Positions 51,585-59,831 are shown, numbered from the stretch's first letter. The stretch: 64,000 nt of DNA from JAFGDI01 sp963667715 (GCA_963667715.1 OY763926.1:3720001-3784000); one strand, 5' to 3'. Numbers and translations are program-made. The notes: generated by a model from the sequence alone, not told the origin.

Positions 51585-52709
51585 ATGACCAATGACAACC
51601 AGATAAATCCTGAACTTGAACCAAAAAACGAACCGATACCTGCCGAAGAGAATATCGAACCCGATGGCGAAGAATCTACCGATGAGGATGGTGCCAAGCA
51701 TGTCAAACTAAGCATCCGAAGACACCTTACCAATAAACGTATTGACAGCTACCTGGCTCACCGTTTCCCTGACTTCTCACGCAATATTATTCAGAGTCTT
51801 ATCAAGGAAGGTGCTGTTACCGTTAACGATCAGAAGACAAAGAACAGCTATAAGCTTAACCTTAACGATAAGATAGATATCACGCTGCCGCCGCCGCCAA
51901 ATAATGAGCTCCCCGGCGAAGATATCCCGCTGGATATTGTCTACGAAGATGACCATATCATGATCCTCAATAAGCAGGCAAACCTTATCGTACACCCTTC
52001 CCGTGGCCATAAAAGCGGCACTCTCGTTAATGGGCTCATCTACTACAGCGACTCGCTGTCAAACGTCAACGGCGACTTCAGACCGGGTATCGTACATCGT
52101 CTCGATAAAAATACCACCGGCGTTATTACCATCGCCAAAACCGATACCGCACACTGGCGTATCGCTCATCAGTTTGAACATAGACTCACCAGAAAAGCCT
52201 ACCTCGCTATTGTCCAGGGTAATATAGACCTCGATGCCGACATTATCGATAAACCGCTCGACCGCCATCCAAAGGTACGCGAAAAGTTCGCAGTCTGCTC
52301 CGATACCGGCAAAACAGCCGTTACCGCATATCAGGTGGTGAAACGCTTCCAGGGCTATACCCTGCTAAAACTCATGCCCAAAACTGGTCGTACTCATCAG
52401 CTGCGTGTACATTGCAGCTATATTAAAAGACCGATTGTCGCTGACGATGTCTACGGCGGAAAGACCGTTACCCTCGAACAGATCGTAGGACATAAACCTA
52501 TGCCAGTTGAAGGTGAACCGGGCTTCGGCATGAATCCGTCAGACCCGATCATCAGTCGTCAGGCCCTGCACGCCTACGAACTCACTTTCAGACATCCGAT
52601 CTCAGGCGAGCTTGTTACTTTCAACGCACCGCTTAAACCGGATATGCAGCTGCTTATCGATCTGCTCGAAAAATACAGATCGATCGAAAAGCCCAAAAAA
52701 AAGTTTTAA
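51585..52709 (+). CDS. RluA/RluD-family pseudouridine synthase
   Basis: A 374-residue RNA-modifying enzyme. A 40-residue acidic N-terminal extension (unusual) precedes an S4 RNA-binding domain (about 41-100). The catalytic domain carries the Arg-Leu-Asp motif His-Arg-Leu-Asp-Lys-Asn-Thr-Thr-Gly, with Asp174 as nucleophile, and Gly-Arg-Thr-His-Gln-Leu-Arg-Val-His. The S4-plus-synthase layout is that of RluD, which makes pseudouridines in 23S rRNA helix 69; the precise target here is not proven. An insertion near residues 300-320 (Pro-Val-Glu-Gly-Glu-Pro-Gly-Phe-Gly-Met) separates two conserved blocks. Confidence 0.92.
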   Translation: MTNDNQINPELEPKNEPIPAEENIEPDGEESTDEDGAKHVKLSIRRHLTNKRIDSYLAHRFPDFSRNIIQSLIKEGAVTVNDQKTKNSYKLNLNDKIDITLPPPPNNELPGEDIPLDIVYEDDHIMILNKQANLIVHPSRGHKSGTLVNGLIYYSDSLSNVNGDFRPGIVHRLDKNTTGVITIAKTDTAHWRIAHQFEHRLTRKAYLAIVQGNIDLDADIIDKPLDRHPKVREKFAVCSDTGKTAVTAYQVVKRFQGYTLLKLMPKTGRTHQLRVHCSYIKRPIVADDVYGGKTVTLEQIVGHKPMPVEGEPGFGMNPSDPIISRQALHAYELTFRHPISGELVTFNAPLKPDMQLLIDLLEKYRSIEKPKKKF

Positions 52710-52776
52710 ACTCTAACAAGGTTACCAAATGTTAAGGAAGCCTTAAAGCTTCCTTTCACACGGAGCACTTAGAACC

Positions 52777-54306
52777 ATGGCAAAACTGTACAAAACTTTA
52801 GTGCTGTTAATCGCTGGCATGACCTTACCGATCTATGCCGCCGGTGAAAATGACTGGTTCAAATATCTCGGCGATAATAAACCGTTTCAGGCTCCGCCCA
52901 AAACTATCAGTGCCGCCGAAGCTATGCCGCCCCTGCCGCTGCCTGCAACACCGCTGCGCAGAACTGAAAGAAAAAAGCCGCCTCAGCCGGACTACCTTAT
53001 CGGAAAAGTAATATGGGGGCAGTCCGCTACTTTCGATATAGATAACGGCCAATCTCTCGAAGTTGCCGACTGGAATCTGTGCCCTACTGACCTTGACCGG
53101 CTAATGGATAATGTCAGGAGGATAAACCTCGATTATCACTGGAAAAACATATCGCTTAATAATTTCTCGTTTAGCTCGGCTGAACTGCCGGCACTCCTTA
53201 TCAGCGGCACACGATCGGTCAAGCTCGGCGATGTACAGCTTGAATCATTAAGAAACTATATCACCAGCGGTGGCACTCTGGTTTTTGACTCTATCGGCGG
53301 CTCGCCATATTTCTATAGCTCCGCCTGCCAGCTTATCAATTCGATCCTACCAGAATGCCAGCTCAGAGACATCCCCCACGACCACCCGATATATCATATC
53401 ATTAACGATATAGGCAAGGTTAATATCCCTTCCGATAAAGACCTCAGCAAACCACAGCTTCAGGGCGTTTACATCGGCTCCCGACTCGGTATCATTATCA
53501 GCAAACACGGGCTCGGTTGCGGCTGGAATAACAATACCGCACCACTTACCCAGCTGCCCGCCAGTAGCTTCTTCGATGCCAGGTCAGCAACCCAGCTCGG
53601 CCTGAACCTCGCCGCCTACATTGTCGGCTATGCTCAGGCTGGCTATGTCGAAGGACTGCCAGAAATGTTCTCGCTCGCCGACCAGGCACCCACTACTGAC
53701 GAGTTTATCTTCGCTCAGATCAAACATCAGGGCCAGTGGAACGTACACCCAAACGCCGCTGCCGCTCTCCTTATGAAGCTCAGAAAGTACACCGCCGTTC
53801 GGGTCAACCTGCAACGTAGAACTGTAACCCTCGAGTCCGATAACCTGGAGAAGTACCCGTTCCTGTTCTTATCTGGCATGGCTGATTTCTCTTTCTCTGA
53901 TAAAGAAATAGCTATCCTGCAAAAATTTCTCATCAACGGCGGATTCATTCTCATCAATAACGGCATGGGCATGAACGAGTTCGATATTGCCGTAAAAAGA
54001 GAATTTGCAAAGATCACCCCTAACAGCCAGTTCAAGCCTATACCAACTGACCACCAGCTATTCTCAGCTTTCTACCCTATCTCTAAAACAAAGTTCTCAC
54101 CTGCCGCCATAGCCGCCAAACCACAGCTTAACGATAAACCAGCCCTCACCGGCATCAACATCAATGGCGAACTCAGAATTATTTACTCGCCTTACGACCT
54201 CGAAGCAGGTTGGCTGCCTGCCCAATACCCACTCATAAAAGGCTACCAACAGCAAAGTGCTGTCGAACTAGGTGTTAATATCATTACCTATATCATGACC
54301 AGCTAA
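52777..54306 (+). CDS. Exported protein with two DUF4159-like domains
   Basis: A 509-residue protein with a signal peptide (1-about 21) and a Pro-rich linker (about 38-72). The first DUF4159 domain (about 75-290) opens with Tyr-Leu-Ile-Gly-Lys-Val-Ile-Trp-Gly-Gln and has Leu-Arg-Asn-Tyr-Ile-Thr-Ser-Gly-Gly-Thr-Leu-Val-Phe-Asp-Ser and Glu-Leu-Gly-like Leu-Gly-Leu-Asn. The second (about 308-509) opens with Phe-Ile-Phe-Ala-Gln-Ile-Lys-His-Gln-Gly-Gln-Trp and has Leu-Gln-Lys-Phe-Leu-Ile-Asn-Gly-Gly-Phe-Ile-Leu-Ile-Asn-Asn and Glu-Leu-Gly-Val-Asn-Ile-Ile-Thr-Tyr. DUF4159 has a glutamine-amidotransferase-like fold and unknown function. The tandem copy indicates an old internal duplication. Confidence 0.82.
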   Translation: MAKLYKTLVLLIAGMTLPIYAAGENDWFKYLGDNKPFQAPPKTISAAEAMPPLPLPATPLRRTERKKPPQPDYLIGKVIWGQSATFDIDNGQSLEVADWNLCPTDLDRLMDNVRRINLDYHWKNISLNNFSFSSAELPALLISGTRSVKLGDVQLESLRNYITSGGTLVFDSIGGSPYFYSSACQLINSILPECQLRDIPHDHPIYHIINDIGKVNIPSDKDLSKPQLQGVYIGSRLGIIISKHGLGCGWNNNTAPLTQLPASSFFDARSATQLGLNLAAYIVGYAQAGYVEGLPEMFSLADQAPTTDEFIFAQIKHQGQWNVHPNAAAALLMKLRKYTAVRVNLQRRTVTLESDNLEKYPFLFLSGMADFSFSDKEIAILQKFLINGGFILINNGMGMNEFDIAVKREFAKITPNSQFKPIPTDHQLFSAFYPISKTKFSPAAIAAKPQLNDKPALTGININGELRIIYSPYDLEAGWLPAQYPLIKGYQQQSAVELGVNIITYIMTS

Positions 54307-54595
54307 CCCACCCGATAACACCCTTCACAGCTCTGTTTTATCTCTATAAAATAAAAAAAATTCTACTCATAGAAACATTACTTAATCCTAATCCACACAA
54401 TCATTTGCATTAGTATCATCACCATACCAACGTACTATACCCATCAAAAAAACTATAATATCATTTGCTTTGCCGCCCGAGAAGAGATATGATTACTATA
54501 GTTAACAAGTAAGTTTTTTTGTAACCGTTCACGCAATTACATAATATGTGATATGTTACACTTAGACTAAAGTACCATAAATAAGTACTAACGTT
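54307..54595. other. A/T-rich intergenic stretch, no gene seen
   Basis: About 290 bp between the DUF4159 gene and R3 copy 6. Nothing recognisable; no strong terminator for the DUF4159 gene was found. Confidence 0.4.
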
Positions 54596-54693
54596 TAGTT
54601 GAAATACAGGCGTAGCCTGTAATAAAAAATCAAGCAGTTTCGAGCGGTAGCGAGAATCCTGAGCTTATTTCTTGTTACTTATTACTTGTTACT
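54596..54693 (+). repeat. Repeat R3, copy 6 (left arm lost)
   Basis: The hairpin CAGGCGTAGCCTG, then CGAGCGGTAGCGAG and the right arm CTTATTTCTTGTTACTTATT with GTTACT at the end. The left heptamer arm and the TCCGCC hairpin are missing. It ends about 80 bp before the leader peptide start. Confidence 0.7.
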
Positions 54694-54774
54694 AAACAAT
54701 TTAAGTTACTATTAACTTTGGTACCATTGCATACCACTGTAAACACTTATTTTAGGAATTGTTTAATAAATAAC

Positions 54775-54873
54775 ATGAGAAATTTTGAGAGCACAATCTT
54801 TAACGCTTATTATCTATGGCGATTTTATTTTTGCCATCTGAATAAGGATTTTGCTCGTCAATATGCCAGGTAG
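54775..54873 (+). CDS. Aromatic-rich leader peptide of DAHP synthase
   Basis: A 32-codon ORF from ATG at 54775 to TAG at 54871-54873, MRNFESTIFNAYYLWRFYFC in its first 20 residues. Ten residues are aromatic (Phe 4, 7, 17, 19, 26; Tyr 12, 13, 18, 30; Trp 15), with a run Tyr-Tyr-Leu-Trp-Arg-Phe-Tyr-Phe at codons 12-19 (54808-54831). It lies 122 bases upstream of a DAHP synthase gene and overlaps segments 1 and 2 of an attenuator. This is how pheL- and trpL-type leader peptides look. AGGA lies 17 bases ahead of the ATG, so the ribosome site is weak, although leader peptides in this group may not need one. Confidence 0.75.
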   Translation: MRNFESTIFNAYYLWRFYFCHLNKDFARQYAR

Positions 54874-54947
54874 ACAACCTGTGATTTAAGTTTAATATTT
54901 TAATTATCTGAAACCGTGAGCAAAACCCTTTGCTCGCGGTTTTTTTT
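54789..54947 (+). promoter_or_regulatory. Translation-coupled transcription attenuator for aromatic amino-acid synthesis
   Basis: Four segments can pair in exclusive ways. Segment 1 GAGCACAATC (54789-54798) pairs with segment 2 GATTTTGCTC (54847-54856) at nine of ten bases. Segment 2 also pairs, through TTTTGCTC, with GAGCAAAA (54918-54925) of segment 3. Segment 3 pairs with segment 4 in the terminator (54912-54941). The aromatic codons lie between segments 1 and 2. A ribosome stalled there would block segment 1 and leave 2 free for 3, giving antitermination; fast translation or no translation gives the terminator. A small hairpin CAGGT/ACCTG (54867-54881) at the leader stop could pause polymerase. 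The pairings are seen; the regulation is inferred. Confidence 0.75.
54912..54947 (+). terminator. Attenuator terminator hairpin
   Basis: AACCGTGAGCAAA (54912-54924) and TTTGCTCGCGGTT (54929-54941) form a 13-bp stem with one T-G pair and a 4-base loop, followed by T8. It lies 48 bp before the DAHP synthase start and not behind any longer gene, which marks it as an attenuator. Confidence 0.9.
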
Positions 54948-54995
54948 ATGCACTTATTTTAAAATTACAATTAGAAAGAAATCGAGAAGATCAGA

Positions 54996-55880
54996 ATGAA
55001 CAATGAAGCATGTAATATTACACCATCAGACGAAATTGACCTGAGCCCCGTGCGACCAAAGCCCGTGGCCATGCTATACAGCCGACAGGCTAAACAAACT
55101 GATACCATTATCGACATCAACGGCACAAAGATCGGCGGGCGTGAATTCGCCGTAATAGCTGGCCCATGCTCTGTTGAAAGTCGTCAGCAGCTATTCGCAA
55201 CTGCTTTTGCCGTACATGCTTCCGGCGCTGTTGTTTTTCGTGCTGGTGCATTCAAACCTAGAACCAGCCCATATTCGTTCCAGGGTGCAGGTAAAAAAGC
55301 TCTCGATCTGCTCCAGCAGGTCAACCGTGAACTTAACATCCCTGTAATTACTGAAGTTATGGACACCGAAGATGTCGAGCTTGTAGCAAACGCAACCGAT
55401 ATCATACAAATCGGCAGCCGCAACTGTCAGAACTTCTCGCTGCTCAAAAAGGTTGGTAAAACCGGCAAACCAGTACTGCTAAAACGCGGATACATGAACA
55501 CGATCGACGAGTTCCTGCTAGCCGCCGAATACATTCTAGCAGAAGGTAACCCAAACGTTATCCTTTGCGAAAGAGGCATACGCACCTTCGAGACCAGCAC
55601 CCGCAACACACTAGACATTAACGCGATCCCGGTTCTTAAGGAAAGATCTCACCTGCCTGTGATCATCGACCCAAGCCATGCCTGCGGCCATTCACAATAC
55701 GTGCCTGCTCTAGCTAAAGCCGCTATGGCTGCCGATGCCGACGGGCTCATGCTCGAAGTACATATCCACCCAGAGCAAGCCCACTGCGACGGCCAACAAT
55801 CACTCTCACCTAACCAGTTCACAGAACTTATGGACGACCTCAGGATCATTGCACCTGCACTAAACCGCAAACTAAAGTAA
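54996..55880 (+). CDS. aroF: 3-deoxy-7-phosphoheptulonate (DAHP) synthase, type I-beta
   Basis: A 294-residue enzyme that condenses phosphoenolpyruvate and erythrose 4-phosphate, the first step of the shikimate pathway to Phe, Tyr and Trp. Motifs: Val-Ile-Ala-Gly-Pro-Cys-Ser-Val-Glu-Ser (metal Cys), Arg-Ala-Gly-Ala-Phe-Lys-Pro-Arg-Thr-Ser-Pro-Tyr, Gln-Ile-Gly-Ser-Arg-Asn, Leu-Lys-Arg-Gly and Ile-Asp-Pro-Ser-His-Ala-Cys-Gly. This set is type I-beta (AroA/KDO8P-synthase-like). Only about 45 residues precede the barrel, too short for the ferredoxin-like or chorismate-mutase regulatory domains that give feedback control in many relatives. Control by the leader upstream is therefore likely. GAGAAG lies ahead of the ATG. 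Confidence 0.95.
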   Translation: MNNEACNITPSDEIDLSPVRPKPVAMLYSRQAKQTDTIIDINGTKIGGREFAVIAGPCSVESRQQLFATAFAVHASGAVVFRAGAFKPRTSPYSFQGAGKKALDLLQQVNRELNIPVITEVMDTEDVELVANATDIIQIGSRNCQNFSLLKKVGKTGKPVLLKRGYMNTIDEFLLAAEYILAEGNPNVILCERGIRTFETSTRNTLDINAIPVLKERSHLPVIIDPSHACGHSQYVPALAKAAMAADADGLMLEVHIHPEQAHCDGQQSLSPNQFTELMDDLRIIAPALNRKLK

Positions 55881-55901
55881 CCAACAACAACTCTATAAAA
55901 G

Positions 55902-55942
55902 CTAAGAAGCTGCGACTCGACGTTTGAATCGCAGCTTCTTAG
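55902..55942. terminator. Bidirectional terminator between aroF and the NYN gene
   Basis: CTAAGAAGCTGCGA and TCGCAGCTTCTTAG form a perfect 14-bp stem with a 13-base loop. The flanks are A-rich on the left and T-rich on the right, so it can serve both convergent genes. Confidence 0.88.
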
Positions 55943-55962
55943 TTTGTATATCGAAACCACCC

Positions 55963-56673
55963 CTAATTACCCACTTCTAACCCATCCGCTTCTTCAACCG
56001 GCTCTGCGTCCTTACTCATACCATAGTCAGGCCGCCACTTATCCGGCTTCTGGATCACTCTGCCATTGGCCAGCTCAACCTTATCTGGAAACTGACTGGT
56101 TGACAGATGCCGCTCGGTCATCTTCATATAAAAGTCCGCCTCCTTCTTCAAATATTTTGAACCGCGGGCGATCGGGATTATTACACCAATTGTCTTCTCC
56201 GGAAATGACTCCTTAACAGCATGTATCGCCGGGATAAGGTCACTATCACCTGTCATGATCAATGCCGTATCATATTTATCCTGCACCGCATTTCGAAACA
56301 GTTCAATAGCAATATTTACATCGGTCTGCTTCTCTTCCCACGTCTCGTAAACCTCATGACACATACGACAATAGCGGTTCTTCTTCTTATACACTCCCTG
56401 CACGATCTCAACACCCTTGTTCTCCAACGCCCGCACCAGCTTACGCTGACGGATCAGCTTCTCCGTGCTATAGGGTATATATGCAGTAAAGAACTGGATA
56501 CTTGTTATCGTATCTCTTTTCTTCACATAACACTGACACAGTCGACTATAATCCAGCCATTTATACTGACGATATTTCTTGCCACGCAATGCATGGTACA
56601 TGTTAAAACTATCGATAAAAAACGCTATTCTCCGGCCAGGTCGTACCTCGCCCCCGGTGCTCTCTTTTGACAT
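55963..56673 (-). CDS. NYN-domain (LabA/DUF88-type) putative ribonuclease
   Basis: A 236-residue protein with a PIN-like NYN domain. The acidic motifs are Phe-Phe-Ile-Asp-Ser-Phe-Asn-Met-Tyr (near residue 20), Gln-Thr-Asp-Val-Asn-Ile-Ala-Ile-Glu-Leu and Thr-Gly-Asp-Ser-Asp-Leu-Ile-Pro-Ala. Cys-Arg-Met-Cys-His-Glu-Val lies in the middle and may bind zinc. The start at 56673 has AAAGGA eight bases upstream; a longer frame to 56757 adds 28 unconserved residues. The last about 30 residues are acidic and disordered-looking. NYN proteins act in RNA turnover in some bacteria; the substrate is unknown. Confidence 0.83.
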   Translation of the reverse strand: MSKESTGGEVRPGRRIAFFIDSFNMYHALRGKKYRQYKWLDYSRLCQCYVKKRDTITSIQFFTAYIPYSTEKLIRQRKLVRALENKGVEIVQGVYKKKNRYCRMCHEVYETWEEKQTDVNIAIELFRNAVQDKYDTALIMTGDSDLIPAIHAVKESFPEKTIGVIIPIARGSKYLKKEADFYMKMTERHLSTSQFPDKVELANGRVIQKPDKWRPDYGMSKDAEPVEEADGLEVGN

Positions 56674-57281
56674 TGTGTATTCCTTTACATTGCCGTAGTA
56701 CTGCCGAAGCTGAACATAGGCGAGTCGCATTAACGACTTCTTTGTCTTATGGCTCACTTTGCAAACTTCTCAAAGCGGCCACTATGTCAGAATCTCTTTA
56801 AAGCCCATATTCATGCTTCTGACTGCCGAGCTTATGGGCCTACACAAAACTGCCCCCGTCTGGTTTTTATCTTCTTTGTTTTCCTGAATAATTATCGGAC
56901 CCTCTATATCCGAACCTTTAATTCTATTTGCGAATTATTAACTTTATGAAAATCTGGTCATACCACATAGAAAACATTACTCACATTTCCTACATCGATG
57001 CACATTAATATTATGGGGTATAAAATTTCATAAGACAAATATTTAGACTGTTTTACATAGCTTTTCAATAAAAATAAGAAATGGATGGCCCAACAACCCA
57101 CGCGCAAAAAAATTCCCAAACCCACTGGGATTTGGGGGCCATGGTATATTGCATACTCATGGGGATGAATTTAATTTAGGTTGTTAGGCAATAAATTGTA
57201 ACACTTTGTATCGGTCAATTCAAGGCTATCGTTAAAAATATTCCCTTTTTTTAACAATATCGACGATAAGTTATACCTTAA
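56674..57281. other. Divergent intergenic region, no gene seen
   Basis: About 610 bp between the NYN gene and R1 copy 3. A CCCAAA-C-CCCA / TGGG-A-TTTGGG hairpin lies at about 57117-57142. No ORF of coding character, repeat copy or known RNA was recognised. Confidence 0.45.
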
Positions 57282-57442
57282 GGTGACCTCTAATAATTGC
57301 TTTCGAGGCGAAAACGAGGATTGTTTTTTACTGACAAGGAACGAAGAACCGGACATATTGGTGAATATTTACGGTTTTTCGTGACGCAGCTCAGAAAAAA
57401 TCAAGACCGTTTGTAGCCCGGAATGAATTTTTAGAGGTTGCC
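57282..57442 (+). mobile_element. Repeat R1, copy 3 (161-bp MITE-like element)
   Basis: Full length, same orientation as copies 1 and 2, about 90% alike with copy 2 by eye. TTAA flanks it on both sides (57278-57281 and 57443-57446). The internal stem ACGAAGAACCG/CGGTTTTTCGT keeps pairing through a G-T wobble where copy 2 has A-T. It ends 157 bp before htrA. Confidence 0.9.
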
Positions 57443-57599
57443 TTAAGTACCTTTTGTTCTTTACATTCAAGATAAAATGAACCTGATAAATATATCAAAA
57501 GTAATAATATATGACGACCGAATAAATAACAGGTATAATGGCTGTGCCACCCTGTATATACAAATGTAAACTTTGGCTTTTATGTGAGGATAAGAAACG

Positions 57600-58997
57600 A
57601 TGAGAAAAGCTTTTTTACCTATTATTCTTATTTGTATGGCTACCGTATGTCTCGCCGGCAACAAGGCCAGCAGACGCACGCCTATCGTCGAAGCTTTTGA
57701 AAAGAATAAAGATGCCGTTGTAAATATCGCCAGTACCCAACATGTCATGGTTAGGGACAACTACTGGAGAGATTTCCCGTTCGGCAACCGAAAAGTTGAA
57801 ATTCCGTCGCTCGGCTCAGGATTCATTATCGATAGCAGAGGATATATCATCACCAACTGCCACGTTGTCGAAGAAGCTGACGATATCACTATCATCATGG
57901 CCGACGGCGTGAGTAAATACACCGCTCAAAAAGTCGCTATCAACCGCGATGCTGATATCGCTGTGCTAAAAATCACCGTCGATAAACCGCTGCCTACCGT
58001 CACCCTAGGTCGCAGCGAAGATCTTATGGTCGGCGAAACCGTTCTCGCTATCGGTAACCCGTTCGGTTATAACCACACTCTCACCGAAGGTATCGTAAGT
58101 GCTATTCATAACAATATCGCCAGTGAATCCGGCCAGTCTACCAATATGATTCAGGTTTCTGCTCCCATTAACCCTGGTAATAGCGGCGGCCCCCTGCTAA
58201 ACATCAACGGCGAACTCATCGGTATCAATACCAAAATACGAAAATCTGCCGAAGCTATTGGATTCGCTATCCCTATCGATACCCTCCGGGAAGTACTCCC
58301 TACTATGCTCAATGTAGAAAAGCTCAGAAGAGTGGACTGCGGACTCATCGTACAGGATCATTGCACATATAATAAAGAAAAGGACGAAACCGTTGTGAAC
58401 GCCCTTGAAGTTGAAGAGGTCAGACCTGGCAGCTATGCCGCCCTGCTCGGTTTCAAACCCGGTGATATGCTAACCTCTTACAATAATAAACCGGCTGACT
58501 GTGCTATTGACTTCTACTTCGACCTGCTAGAAGCGGAATACGGCAGCAAAGTCAATATCAGCTATAAAATGGCCGGCACCTCAAACTCTAAGAACATTGC
58601 TATGGAGATCAAGAAAAGGGAAAAACCGGACGCTGAACTGCTCGCTGAAAAGCTATTTGGCGTTAAGATAAAGCCACTTACCGAAAGAATGATGAACCAG
58701 TACGGCATATACGGCAACGTCGGCCAACCTGTTATCGTCAGTATCGAGAAAAAATCTCCTGCCGACATCGCTGGCCTGGAACCAGGCGACATTATCGTCG
58801 CTATAAATAATGATGAAATCCCGTCAACCGACGAATTTGCCAATAAGGTCGAACTTATGCCTTATGAAACGGTCGCAAAGGTGGTTATCAAGCGTACTCA
58901 TAAGACCAGCTGGAACTACGTCATCAGCACCTATGAAGCTACCATAAAAACCAAAAGCGAATCTGACGCCAACGCCGTCAAACCTTTAGATCTATAA
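57600..58997 (+). CDS. htrA: HtrA/DegP-type periplasmic serine protease
   Basis: A 465-residue exported protease with chaperone-like quality-control roles in the family. The signal peptide is 1-19. The catalytic triad is His88 (Thr-Asn-Cys-His-Val-Val), Asp119 (Asp-Ala-Asp-Ile-Ala-Val-Leu) and Ser195 (Gly-Asn-Ser-Gly-Gly-Pro-Leu). PDZ1 spans about 255-345 (Ala-Leu-Leu-Gly-Phe-Lys-Pro-Gly-Asp) and PDZ2 about 365-450 (Ala-Asp-Ile-Ala-Gly-Leu-Glu-Pro-Gly-Asp-Ile-Ile). Two PDZ domains match DegP/DegQ rather than DegS. The start MRKAFLPIIL at 57600 gives a normal signal peptide. Confidence 0.95.
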   Translation: MRKAFLPIILICMATVCLAGNKASRRTPIVEAFEKNKDAVVNIASTQHVMVRDNYWRDFPFGNRKVEIPSLGSGFIIDSRGYIITNCHVVEEADDITIIMADGVSKYTAQKVAINRDADIAVLKITVDKPLPTVTLGRSEDLMVGETVLAIGNPFGYNHTLTEGIVSAIHNNIASESGQSTNMIQVSAPINPGNSGGPLLNINGELIGINTKIRKSAEAIGFAIPIDTLREVLPTMLNVEKLRRVDCGLIVQDHCTYNKEKDETVVNALEVEEVRPGSYAALLGFKPGDMLTSYNNKPADCAIDFYFDLLEAEYGSKVNISYKMAGTSNSKNIAMEIKKREKPDAELLAEKLFGVKIKPLTERMMNQYGIYGNVGQPVIVSIEKKSPADIAGLEPGDIIVAINNDEIPSTDEFANKVELMPYETVAKVVIKRTHKTSWNYVISTYEATIKTKSESDANAVKPLDL

Positions 58998-59026
58998 CCT
59001 TTTACTTTTTACCTTTTACTTTATTA

Positions 59027-59200
59027 CTCAAACTGACCGAATCCTTCAGTTTGTATATTGTAATCCGCTATTAACAAAGGGTTTAATGATTGGTAATTAA
59101 TAGTTAGTTTTTTAAGGCATTCTATTCAACTAATTGCTAAATTCTATCCCGATGTACATCGGGACTAACTCCTCTCAAACTGACCATCGGTCAGTTTGAG
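59027..59200 (+). mobile_element. Repeat R2, copy C (174 bp)
   Basis: Perfect CTCAAACTGACC ends and the same length as copies A and B. The flanks TTATTA (59021-59026 and 59201-59206) are an exact 6-bp direct repeat. Immediately before it are heptamer tracts of CTTTTTACCTTTTACTTTAT type, like a leftover R3 arm. Confidence 0.86.
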
Positions 59201-59251
59201 TTATTACTTGTTAACCTAACCGCCCAAACGGTTATAAAAAGTCTTAAAAAC

Positions 59252-59286
59252 AAAAAGGCAGGATGATCATTACTTCCTGCCTTTTT
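59252..59286. terminator. Bidirectional terminator
   Basis: AAAAAGGCAGGA and TCCTGCCTTTTT form a perfect 12-bp stem with an 11-base loop. It lies between R2 copy C and the convergent small zinc-protein gene. Confidence 0.9.
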
Positions 59287-59314
59287 CTTTTCACATCTCT
59301 ATTCCCCGGAAATA

Positions 59315-59491
59315 TTATTTATCTTTATCCTTCACTTTCAGCTTCTTATCCTTACACAGCATATCGCTGTCATTTGCAACCCTGCCGCACTTAGGACAGA
59401 AATACTTCGCATCCTTTACCGCAGATACAAACTTATCTTTTTTTTCTTCTGCTACACCCTTACCAAAGGCTGAACACATTTTCTTAGACAT
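59315..59491 (-). CDS. Small Lys-rich protein with a zinc-binding Cys motif
   Basis: A 58-residue basic protein starting MSKKMCSAFGKGVAEEKKDK. It contains Tyr-Phe-Cys-Pro-Lys-Cys-Gly-Arg-Val-Ala and a later Cys (Met-Leu-Cys-Lys-Asp), so it may bind zinc through three to four Cys. Seventeen or so Lys and a Lys-Asp-Lys-Asp-Lys tail make it strongly basic. GAGG lies seven bases before the ATG and a terminator follows the gene, which supports it as real. No family was recognised. Confidence 0.65.
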   Translation of the reverse strand: MSKKMCSAFGKGVAEEKKDKFVSAVKDAKYFCPKCGRVANDSDMLCKDKKLKVKDKDK

Positions 59492-59831
59492 ATATACCTC
59501 AGCTAATATCCTGATTTAATTCAATTTATCATAAAATCTCTTATGTAAGAATATAGCCTCAACCCCAAAAATAAGGCAAGCCTAATCCCCAAACTTATTC
59601 ACACACCATAGCCAATTATAAAAACTGACGCCTGAGCAACAATAAAGTCTAACATTTAAATCCACAAAATGCCCCCCATAAACCTTTTACCTTTTACTTC
59701 TGCACTTTTGCACTTATTCACATTTGCACTTATTCTCTTCCCCCCTGTAACATCCCACCACTTATGCGTGTATATTACTCCATAAGCGGCTATTGACTTT
59801 TTTATCAGCCCAATATATCATGTAGGTTCAA
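59492..59831. other. Divergent intergenic region, no gene seen
   Basis: About 340 bp, A/C-rich. From 59685 to 59740 it holds 7- to 13-base iterations of CTTTTACCTTTTACTTCTGC and TGCACTTATTCACATT type, which resemble decayed R3 arms. Promoters for both flanking genes are expected, but none stands out. Confidence 0.4.

Noticed and set aside
54719..54724. GGTACC upstream of the leader, as in T-box leaders
   Set aside because: A T-box has this motif next to the terminator and within a larger stem I-III array. Here it is about 190 bp upstream of the terminator and no specifier loop was seen.
57117..57142. CCCAAA/TTTGGG hairpin as a terminator of an unseen gene
   Set aside because: No T-run follows and no ORF or RNA gene precedes it on either strand.
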